Assembly: GCF_004022465.1 (NCBI RefSeq)
Contig: NZ_SAVA01000001.1
Span: 62,001-126,000, forward strand
Direction of reading: 5' to 3'
Source: Rhodobacter huangdaonensis
Lineage (GTDB): Bacteria; Pseudomonadota; Alphaproteobacteria; Rhodobacterales; Rhodobacteraceae
DNA: 64,000 bases
In this document: one piece after another, positions 57,965 to 64,000 of the stretch
Numbering within the stretch: position 1 is the stretch's first letter
Layout: each line of letters starts with the position of its first letter
Made by a program: the position numbers and the translations under genes
The notes under the pieces: generated by a model
Database searches by the model: none
What the model saw: only the letters and a program-made list of their open reading frames with translations
Told to the model about the DNA's origin: nothing

Positions 57965-58636
57965 TCAGGCCGCGTCCCCTGCCCCGGCCCCGACCGTGCG
58001 CGCAATCGCCTGACCAAGGTTCGCCGCCGCCGCCACGCCGTCGATCACCGGCAGGTCGGTGAGTTCCGCCAGCGCGCCGCGCAGCCCGCACATGCCCGCG
58101 CAGCCAAGCGCGATCGCCCCCGCCCCCTCGGCCCGGGCGAGCCGGATCTCCTCGGCCAGCCGCGCGATCACCACCGCGCCGCCCTTCTCGACGGCAAGCA
58201 CCGGCAGCCCGCTCGGCCGCACCGAGACACAGCCGGTCGCAAGCCCGTAACGGCCAAGGTTGTCCTCGAGCACCGGCACCGAGACGGCCAGCGTCGTGAC
58301 CACCGAGAACCGCCCGGCCACAAGCGCCGCCATGTGATAGGCGGCCTGGCCGATGCCGATCACCGGGCAATGCGCGGCGGCGCGCAGCTCGCCGAGCCCG
58401 GTGTCGTCGAAACAGGCGATCACCAGCACATCGGCGCCTTCCGCGCGCGCCGCGGGCAGCATCGCCAGCAGCCCCGCCACCGCCTGCCGCCCGTGCTCGG
58501 GCCCCTCGATCGCCGGCGGCCCGCCGGCATTGGTCCAGCCGAGGATCTCGGCCCCGGGGGCGGCGGCACGCGCCGCCTCGACCACCTGCCGGGTCATCGA
58601 CTCGGTGGAATTGGGGTTCATGAAGATCAGTTTCAT
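57965..58636 (-). CDS. Asp/Glu/hydantoin racemase family protein
   Basis: A 223-residue cofactor-independent racemase-fold protein, HyuE-like. FMNPNSTESMTRQVVEAAR is the family N-terminus; the two active-site cysteines are in VIACFDDTGLGELR and IALGCAGMCGL; IGIGQAAYHMAALVAGRFSVVTTL is typical. It is the last gene after a potABCD-like importer on the same strand, 28 bases after the PotC-type gene. Likely racemises an imported amino acid, hydantoin or similar; decarboxylase members also exist (maleate/arylmalonate type). Confidence 0.9.
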   Translation of the reverse strand: MKLIFMNPNSTESMTRQVVEAARAAAPGAEILGWTNAGGPPAIEGPEHGRQAVAGLLAMLPAARAEGADVLVIACFDDTGLGELRAAAHCPVIGIGQAAYHMAALVAGRFSVVTTLAVSVPVLEDNLGRYGLATGCVSVRPSGLPVLAVEKGGAVVIARLAEEIRLARAEGAGAIALGCAGMCGLRGALAELTDLPVIDGVAAAANLGQAIARTVGAGAGDAA

Positions 58637-58663
58637 GTCAATCGTCCGTTCTGCGCCCGCGCC

Positions 58664-59500
58664 TCAGCCCGCCTTCGCAAGGCTCGCCAGCCGCCGCGCC
58701 CGCCGCCGCGCGGTAATCCAGACGGCCAGCAGGAAGGCACCGATGATCAGCAGCGAGAACGCCGTGGTCAGCGTGCCGAGCGCATAGATCACTGGCTTCG
58801 TCACGTTCGTCGTCATCCCGAAGATCTCGAGCGGCAGGGTGTTGTAGCTGCCCGCGGTCAAGAGCGTGCGGGCGAACTCGTCATAGCTGAGCGAGAAGCC
58901 GAACAGCGCCACCCCGACCACCGAGGGGAAGATGATCGGCAGCACGACATGGGCAAAGGTCTGCCAGGCGCTGGCGCCCTGATCGCGCGCCGCCTCCTCG
59001 TAGGAGGGGTTGAAGCGGTTGAAGACCGCGAACATCACCAGAAGGCCGAAGGGCAGCGTCCAGGTCAGCTGCGCGCCGAAGCCCGAGGTCGCCCAATGCA
59101 CCTTCAGCCCGAAGCGGTCGAAGATCAGCCCGACGCCGAGCGAGACGAGGATCGAGGGGATCACCAGCGAGGCGATGGTCAGGTAAAACAGCGCTGCCGA
59201 GCCGCGGAAACGCTTGCGGAAGGCGAGCCCCGCCATCACCGAGATCACCACGGTCGCCACCATCACCATCAGCCCGAGCACGAAGGAGCGGCGGAACGAG
59301 CCCCAGATATCGCCCACCGCCTGCTGCTCGAACAGGTTGTGGAACCAATAGGTCGAGACCCCGTTCATCGGGAAGGTCAGCCCGCCTTCGGGCCCCTGGA
59401 AGGACAGGATCGCGATGGTGATCGTCGGGCCGTAAAGGAAGATCACGAACAGCACGAAGACGGCGGTGAGCACGTAGAAGCTGCGCGGGCGCGGTTCCAT
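58664..59500 (-). CDS. ABC transporter permease, PotC-type
   Basis: A 278-residue permease with about six helices. The N-terminus SFYVLTAVFVLFVIFLYGPTITIAILSFQGPEGG and EAA loop EEAARDQGASAWQTFAHVVLPIIFPSVVG are typical. Start ATG at 59500 is one base after the stop of the PotB-type gene. It pairs with that permease to form the membrane pore. Confidence 0.93.
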   Translation of the reverse strand: MEPRPRSFYVLTAVFVLFVIFLYGPTITIAILSFQGPEGGLTFPMNGVSTYWFHNLFEQQAVGDIWGSFRRSFVLGLMVMVATVVISVMAGLAFRKRFRGSAALFYLTIASLVIPSILVSLGVGLIFDRFGLKVHWATSGFGAQLTWTLPFGLLVMFAVFNRFNPSYEEAARDQGASAWQTFAHVVLPIIFPSVVGVALFGFSLSYDEFARTLLTAGSYNTLPLEIFGMTTNVTKPVIYALGTLTTAFSLLIIGAFLLAVWITARRRARRLASLAKAG

Positions 59501-59501
59501 G

Positions 59502-60356
59502 TCAGAGCTCCTTGCGGATGTTCACGAAGCGCATCAGCGCGCCGATGATCAGAAGGACGACCGCCAGAAGCACGATCGAGGTGGCGGAGGCGGAGGGATA
59601 TTGCAGCAGCGCGATGTCATTCGAGATCAGCCGCCCGACGTTCGCCGATTGCGAGCCCGACATGAACCGCACGGTGATGAAATCGCCCATCACCAGCGCC
59701 AGCACGAAGATCGTGCCGATCATGATCCCGGGTTTCGAGAGCGGGATGATGACATGGGTCAGGATCTGCCACCCCGAGGCGCCGTTGTCGCGCGCCGCCT
59801 CGACCAGGCTGCGGTCGATACGCATCATCGTGTTGAAAATGGGCGTGATCATGAACAGGGTGTTCAGATGCACGAAGGCCAGCACCACCGAGAAATCGGA
59901 GTAAAGCAGCCACTCGACCGGCGCATCGACGATGCCGAGGCTCATCAGCGCCTGGTTCGCCAGCCCGTTGCGCCCGAGGAAGGGAATCCAGGAAATCATC
60001 CGGATGATGTTCGAGGTCAGGAAGGGAATGGTGCACAGCAGGAACAGCACCATCCGCGTCGCCTCGGAGCGGATGTGGAAGGCGAGGTAATAGGCCACGG
60101 TGAAGCCGATCGCGAGCGTCAGCCCCCAGACCAGCGCGGCATAGATGAAGGTCTTGAAGAACACCTGATAGGTCACCGGCGAGGTCAGCAGGAACTGGTA
60201 GTTCTCGAGGCTGAAGGCCGGGATGATCGAGAATTCCGTGGCCTGCCAGAAGCTCACGATGAAGATGGTGAGGATCGGCAGCACCAGAAAGCCCGCCAGC
60301 ACCGCGGTGAGCGGCGCGGCCAGAAGCCAGCCCTGCAGATTGCGTGAAACCGCCAT
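59502..60356 (-). CDS. ABC transporter permease, PotB-type
   Basis: A 284-residue permease. LLAAPLTAVLAGFLVLPILTIFIVSFW starts helix 1, and the EAA loop is LVEAARDNGASGWQILTHVIIPLSKPGIMIG. It follows the binding-protein gene after a 70-base gap with a strong stem-loop. Confidence 0.93.
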   Translation of the reverse strand: MAVSRNLQGWLLAAPLTAVLAGFLVLPILTIFIVSFWQATEFSIIPAFSLENYQFLLTSPVTYQVFFKTFIYAALVWGLTLAIGFTVAYYLAFHIRSEATRMVLFLLCTIPFLTSNIIRMISWIPFLGRNGLANQALMSLGIVDAPVEWLLYSDFSVVLAFVHLNTLFMITPIFNTMMRIDRSLVEAARDNGASGWQILTHVIIPLSKPGIMIGTIFVLALVMGDFITVRFMSGSQSANVGRLISNDIALLQYPSASATSIVLLAVVLLIIGALMRFVNIRKEL

Positions 60357-60394
60357 GACGCGCCCTTTTCCTTGGCCAAATACTCGCGGGGGGT

Positions 60395-60417
60395 GCGGGG
60401 GGCCGCCAGCCCCCCGC
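60395..60417 (-). other. Intercistronic stem-loop after the binding-protein gene
   Basis: GCGGGGGGC (60395-60403), loop CGCCA, GCCCCCCGC (60409-60417): a perfect 9-bp GC stem, 10 bases after the binding-protein stop, no T-run. It is the third such element after a binding-protein gene in this window. Confidence 0.55.
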
Positions 60418-60426
60418 GCGGGGTCG

Positions 60427-61692
60427 TCACGAGGCGATGAACTCGTTCCACTTGCGAACCATGTACTGGTTCTCGTCCATCACCGAGTTCCAGCACGCGA
60501 CATGGCCCATGCGCTCGTAGAACGAGCCGCCGTCGCGGGTCTCGCCGGCCTTGGCCATGACCTTGCCGAACGGGTCGGCGATGTCCTCGGCCGCGGGCTT
60601 GCCCTCGAACCAGTAGCCCCATTCGTTCGCCGTCATGAACTCCTTCGAGGTCTCCGGCACCGCCGAGTAATAGCCCTGGCGCATCAGGAAGGCGCCGACC
60701 CAGCCCGAGAGATACCAGTTGATGTATTCGTAAGCCGCCTCGAGCTTCATCCCGGTCAGCGATTTCGACAGGCCCAGACCGCCGCCCCAGGCGCGATAGC
60801 CTTCCTTCAGCGGCTGGAACACGCAAGGAATGCCGCGCGCCTTCACCGCGGTAACGGCGGGCGACCACATCGACTGGATCACCACCTCGCCCGAGGCCAT
60901 CAGGTTCACCGATTCATCGAAGCTCTTCCAGAAGGCGCGGAACTGGCCGGCCTTCTTCGCCTCGGTGAAGATCGCGATGGTCTGGTCGATCTCGGCGCGG
61001 GTCATGTTGCCCTTGTCGCCGTATTTGATCTTGCCCGCGGCCTCGCAGACCATCGCCATGTCCATGATCCCGATCGAGGAGATGTCGAGGATCGAGGCCT
61101 TGCCCTTGAACTCGGGGTTCAGCAGTTCCGCCCAGCTTTCGATCGGACGGCCGATCAGGTCGGGGCGGATGCCCAGCGTATCGGCGTTGTAGATCGTCGG
61201 GATCAGCGTCATCCACTGCGTCTGTTCCTTGGCGAAGGCGGTCGAGCCCGGACCCTCGGCAAAGCCCACGGTGTTCGGCGCGGTGCCCTGCGCGACCACG
61301 CTGTCGGGGGTCAGCTTGCCGTCCTTGAAGATGCCGACGATCTTGTCGTAATTCTTGATCTTGGTCGTATCCATCGCCTGCAGGTTGCCGGTCGGCCAGA
61401 CCTTCTTGCAGATCCAGTATTCGATGTCGGCAATGTCGAAGCTGTCGGGCTGGGTCGCGGCGCGCTGCGTGACGCTGTCACTGTCGAGCGCGGTCATCTC
61501 GAGCGAGAAGCCGAGCTCTTCCTTCACCTTCTGGCCGACCTCGTTCAGGTTCGACACGCCGGTGCCGAACTGGCGCAGGGTGATGTCCTTGATCTCCTGC
61601 GCCCAGATCATCGGCGCGGGAAGGGCCGAGGCGGCGGCGACGGCGGCGCCCGATTTCAGGATGGAGCGGCGCGAGTAGCGCATCTTCGACAT
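60427..61692 (-). CDS. ABC transporter periplasmic binding protein, PotD-type (Tat-exported)
   Basis: A 421-residue binding protein. The signal peptide has the twin-arginine motif YSRRSILKSGAAVAAASAL with AQE cleavage region. Mature sequence KDITLRQFGTGVSNLNEVGQKVKEELGF, IADIEYWICKKVW, and IYNADTLGIRPDLIGRPIESWAELLNPEFKGKASIL fits SBP_bac_8. GAGG precedes the ATG at 61692 by seven bases. It is longer than the PotD-type protein at 38147-39181 and not closely similar, so the two importers likely carry different ligands. Confidence 0.92.
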   Translation of the reverse strand: MSKMRYSRRSILKSGAAVAAASALPAPMIWAQEIKDITLRQFGTGVSNLNEVGQKVKEELGFSLEMTALDSDSVTQRAATQPDSFDIADIEYWICKKVWPTGNLQAMDTTKIKNYDKIVGIFKDGKLTPDSVVAQGTAPNTVGFAEGPGSTAFAKEQTQWMTLIPTIYNADTLGIRPDLIGRPIESWAELLNPEFKGKASILDISSIGIMDMAMVCEAAGKIKYGDKGNMTRAEIDQTIAIFTEAKKAGQFRAFWKSFDESVNLMASGEVVIQSMWSPAVTAVKARGIPCVFQPLKEGYRAWGGGLGLSKSLTGMKLEAAYEYINWYLSGWVGAFLMRQGYYSAVPETSKEFMTANEWGYWFEGKPAAEDIADPFGKVMAKAGETRDGGSFYERMGHVACWNSVMDENQYMVRKWNEFIAS

Positions 61693-61720
61693 GGGAATTC
61701 CTCTCTGTTTTGGGGGAGTG

Positions 61721-62698
61721 TCAGGCTTCGAGGCGGTGCAGCCGCCCCTCGTCCCAGCCAAGGCGCACGGCCTCACCCGGGTTGATCGGTTGCGCGAAGA
61801 AGGCGGCGTCGGGCACCAGCGCGGTGATTTCGTCGCCGCCCTCGAGCACGGCGGTCAGCGCGACGCGGTCGCCCTGGTATTCGACGGCACTCGCGGTGGC
61901 GGCGACGCCACCGCTTGCGACAAGGCGCACCTCGTCCGAGCGGATCGCGACGCGCGCGCCGTGCCAGTCGAGCACATTGTGCCCGCCCATGAAGCGGGCG
62001 ACGAATTCGGTGCGCGGCGCGCCCCAGACCTCGCGCGGCGGGCCGGCCTGCTCGATCACCGCGCGGTTCATCACCACACATTCATCGGCGAGCGCCAGCG
62101 CCTCGTCCTGACCGTGGGTGACATGGAGGAAGGTGATGCCCAGCTCGCGCTGCAGCCGCTTCAGCTCGGCCCGCATCCGGATCCTGAGGAACGGATCGAG
62201 CGCCGAGAGCGGCTCGTCGAGCAGCAGCACCCGCGGCTCGGTGATCAGCGCGCGGGCCAGCGCCACACGCTGCTGCTGCCCGCCCGAGAGCTGCGCCGGC
62301 AGCCGGTCGGCCAGATGCGCCATGTCGACAAGGTCGAGCAGCGCCATCGCCTTCCTGTGCCGCGTCGCCTTGTCGACGCCCTTCATCCGCAGGCTGAAGG
62401 CGACGTTGTCGCGCACGGTCAGATGCGGAAAAAGCGCATAGTTCTGGAACATCATCGCGGTGCCGCGCTGCGCCGGCGGCAGGTTCGAGATATCCGCGCC
62501 GTGCAGCACGATCCCGCCCGAGCTGACGCTTTCATGCCCCGCGATCATCCGCAGCGTCGAGCTCTTGCCGCAGCCCGAGGGGCCGAGCAGGCACACATAG
62601 CTCGCCGGCGCGAAGATATGGCTGATGTCGTCGACGGCGACGGTGTCGCCATAGCGCTTCGTCAGATGCACGAGTTCGAGATCGCCCTGAGTTCTCAT
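61721..62698 (-). CDS. ABC transporter ATP-binding protein, PotA-type
   Basis: A 325-residue ATPase: Walker A GPSGCGKSS, Q-loop AMMFQNYALFPHLTVRDNVAF, signature LSGGQQQRVALARAL, Walker B VLLLDEPLSALDPFLR, switch VTHGQDEAL, and a C-terminal TOBE-type domain. GGAG lies five bases before the ATG at 62698. It is the first gene of the operon, divergent from a GntR gene. Confidence 0.94.
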   Translation of the reverse strand: MRTQGDLELVHLTKRYGDTVAVDDISHIFAPASYVCLLGPSGCGKSSTLRMIAGHESVSSGGIVLHGADISNLPPAQRGTAMMFQNYALFPHLTVRDNVAFSLRMKGVDKATRHRKAMALLDLVDMAHLADRLPAQLSGGQQQRVALARALITEPRVLLLDEPLSALDPFLRIRMRAELKRLQRELGITFLHVTHGQDEALALADECVVMNRAVIEQAGPPREVWGAPRTEFVARFMGGHNVLDWHGARVAIRSDEVRLVASGGVAATASAVEYQGDRVALTAVLEGGDEITALVPDAAFFAQPINPGEAVRLGWDEGRLHRLEA

Positions 62699-62789
62699 CT
62701 TCGCTCCTGTCGGCTCAACTGCGCCCACCTTGCGGCGGCCGGTTGCCCAAGCGGGAACGGATTCGATCCGGGCAGACGGGCAAAACACG

Positions 62790-62801
62790 ATCTGCGCAGA
62801 T
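62790..62801. promoter_or_regulatory. Palindrome ATCTGCGCAGAT in the divergent potA/gntR region
   Basis: A perfect 12-bp palindrome about 90 bases from the ATPase start and 125 from gntR. Possible operator for the importer; no matching copy was noticed elsewhere in the window. Confidence 0.35.
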
Positions 62802-62845
62802 TTTATGCAGAAGATGATACGGATTGCCCGATATCCGGCACATTA

Positions 62846-62855
62846 TCGTATACAA
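62846..62855. promoter_or_regulatory. GntR-type operator TCGTATACAA
   Basis: The decamer fits T-N-G-T-N2-A-C-N-A around a perfect GTATAC core and extends to AT/AT on each side (62845-62856). It lies 71 bases before the gntR start in an A/T-rich patch and resembles the sites at 12503 and 12588. Likely bound by the adjacent regulator. Confidence 0.5.
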
Positions 62856-62926
62856 TCTTGTGTTCGAAGCTCACCCCTTGCCCCGAGGCCGCCCGCCCCC
62901 CAAGAATCGCAGGGAAGGAGACACGC

Positions 62927-63610
62927 ATGGACCTGCCGAACCGAGACACCAGTTCCGACACCATCGCCGAGGATATCGCGCTGGCGATTCACGAGCATCG
63001 CCTGCCGCCGGGCTCGAAACTGTCGGAAGACGAGGTCGGCGAGATCTTCGGCGTCTCGCGCACCGTGGTGCGCGCGGCGCTGCAGCGGCTGGCGCATGAC
63101 CGGCTGGTCGAGCTGCGGCGCAACCGCGGCGCCTTCGTCGCGCAGCCGAGCCTGCGCGAGGCGCGCGAGGTGTTCGAGGCCCGCGCCCTGCTCGAGCCGC
63201 GCACCGCGCGCTCGGCCGCCGAACGGATCACCGAGGCCGATCTTGCCCTGCTGCAACGCCATATCGACGCCGAGCATGCCGCGCTGGCCGCGGGCGAAGC
63301 CGGGCGCGCGCTCTATCTTTCGGGACAGTTCCACATCGAGATCGCCCGCATCGCCGATCAGGACACGATCGCCGAGTTCATCACCCAGCTCGTGGCGCGT
63401 TCCTCGCTGATCATCGCCGTCTACTGGCAGCGCCGCGGCGCGCTGTGCGAACGCCACGCCCATCACGCGCTGATGCGCGCGCTTGCCGTCCATGACGGCG
63501 CGCTGGCCGAGGAGCTGATGAAAAGCCACCTGCTCGACCTGCTCTCCTCGCTCGACCTGCGCAGCCGCGTGGCCGCCCCCTCGAGCCTGCGCGAGGCACT
63601 TGGCGGCTGA
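62927..63610 (+). CDS. GntR-family regulator, FCD (FadR) subfamily
   Basis: A 227-residue regulator. Winged helix: IAEDIALAIHEHRLPPGSKLSEDEVGEIFGVSRTVVRAALQRLAHDRLVELRRNRGAFVA; FCD domain: VFEARALLEPRTARSAAERI, LSGQFHIEIARIADQ and CERHAHHALMRALAVHD, with His residues placed for metal or ligand binding. AAGGAG lies before the ATG at 62927. It is divergent from the potABCD-racemase operon and followed by a proline-racemase-family gene 98 bases downstream; it probably controls both. Confidence 0.92.
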   Translation: MDLPNRDTSSDTIAEDIALAIHEHRLPPGSKLSEDEVGEIFGVSRTVVRAALQRLAHDRLVELRRNRGAFVAQPSLREAREVFEARALLEPRTARSAAERITEADLALLQRHIDAEHAALAAGEAGRALYLSGQFHIEIARIADQDTIAEFITQLVARSSLIIAVYWQRRGALCERHAHHALMRALAVHDGALAEELMKSHLLDLLSSLDLRSRVAAPSSLREALGG

Positions 63611-63708
63611 GCCCGGCCCATGGCATTTCCCGCCGTTCCCGGCTACTCCGGGGGCGCACCGGATGCGGCGGGATCAACGCCCCCGGGACGCCAGCAGCGG
63701 AGAGGAAC

Positions 63709-64000
63709 ATGCGCAGCACCAAGGTCATCCACGTCGTCTCGTGCCATGCCGAGGGCGAGGTCGGCGATGTCATCGTCGGCGGCGTCGCCCCACCTCCCGG
63801 CAATACCGTCTGGGAGCAGCGGGCCTGGATCGCGCAGGATCAGGGTCTGCGCAATTTCATGCTGAATGAACCCCGCGGCGGCGTCTTCCGGCACGTCAAC
63901 CTGCTGGTGCCGCCGCGCGCCCCCGAGGCGCAGGCCGCCTGGATCATCATGGAGCCCGAGGACACGCCGCCGATGTCGGGATCGAACTCGATCTGCGTCT
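63709..64000 (+). CDS. Proline racemase family protein (3' end cut off)
   Basis: The first 97 residues of a proline/hydroxyproline racemase-fold enzyme, running off the window. Family features: VIHVVSCHAEGEVGDVIVGG, MLNEPRGG and the active-site loop MEPEDTPPMSGSNSICV. The first catalytic position is Ser, not the Cys of true proline racemases (MCGHG), which points to the dehydratase-like or uncharacterised SGSN branch. AGAGGA lies before the ATG at 63709. The product may work with the Asp/Glu racemase and importer on amino- or hydroxy-acid epimers. Confidence 0.85.
   Translation, partial: MRSTKVIHVVSCHAEGEVGDVIVGGVAPPPGNTVWEQRAWIAQDQGLRNFMLNEPRGGVFRHVNLLVPPRAPEAQAAWIIMEPEDTPPMSGSNSICV

Noticed and set aside
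1..64000. CRISPR arrays, insertion sequences, tRNA or rRNA genes, attachment sites
   Set aside because: No regularly spaced repeats, transposase or integrase frames, or recognisable RNA gene sequences were seen on either strand.

Overview
This 64 kb window looks like chromosome or large-replicon DNA from a GC-rich alphaproteobacterium, probably of the Rhodobacterales (family-level placement is inference). The reasons are strongly G/C-biased third codon positions, a pcaDCHGB operon divergent from a LysR gene pcaQ with an ATAACC-N4-GGTTAT site between them (an arrangement known in alphaproteobacteria), and many tight ATGA/GTGA gene overlaps. No rRNA, tRNA, CRISPR array, insertion sequence or phage gene was seen. 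Nearly every gene is catabolic, a transporter or a regulator, so the window reads as a long accessory catabolic region.

Layout. 1-3617 (+): 5'-truncated aromatic-acid MFS transporter, metal-dependent amidohydrolase and acyl-CoA dehydrogenase. 3646-12479 (-): one long module, read right to left, of a GntR regulator, a branched-chain-amino-acid-type (HAAT) ABC importer, a cytochrome P450 with its own [2Fe-2S] ferredoxin and ferredoxin reductase, then the decayed N-terminal third of a glutathione-dependent formaldehyde dehydrogenase. 12728-18139: IclR regulator, pcaBGHCD (protocatechuate ortho-cleavage) and pcaQ. 18171-23948: Lrp-type BkdR divergent from a branched-chain 2-oxoacid dehydrogenase operon that starts with a small ACT-like gene. 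23955-27449: isopropylmalate-dehydrogenase-family enzyme and SDR divergent from an aldehyde dehydrogenase. 27486-35207 (-): ribose-type ABC importer in which one permease is fused to a strictosidine-synthase-like beta-propeller and is followed by a second, free propeller; a LysR gene lies downstream.

35386-48373: spermidine/putrescine-type ABC importer, GntR regulator, aryl/acyl-CoA ligase, enoyl-CoA hydratase, AcuI-like reductase, and divergently a GlcD-type flavoprotein and a fused indolepyruvate ferredoxin oxidoreductase. A 17-bp AT-rich sequence occurs identically beside the GntR gene and in the AcuI/GlcD divergent promoter region, suggesting one regulon. 48401-53217: small hydrolase, Lrp regulator, FAD/NAD(P) oxidoreductase, LysR regulator and a second enol-lactonase. 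53275-57946: SDR, muconolactone isomerase, YciI-like protein and AtoE-type transporter, divergent from a 3-hydroxyacyl-CoA-dehydrogenase-like enzyme and a cyclase-family hydrolase. 57965-64000: Asp/Glu racemase with another spermidine/putrescine-type ABC importer, divergent from a GntR regulator and a proline-racemase-family gene cut by the window end.

How the parts fit. Aromatic acids could enter by the MFS or HAAT carrier, be demethylated or hydroxylated by the P450, and be cleaved through protocatechuate by the Pca enzymes to 3-oxoadipate. Side chains could be handled by the ligase, hydratase, acyl-CoA dehydrogenase and amidohydrolase, and 2-oxo acids by Bkd and IOR. The most unusual parts are the permease-propeller fusion system, the lower catechol-branch genes (catD, catC) placed with a fatty-acid-type transporter but without catA or catB, and the operator-linked ligase/hydratase/AcuI/GlcD/IOR set. 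Substrates are inferred throughout.
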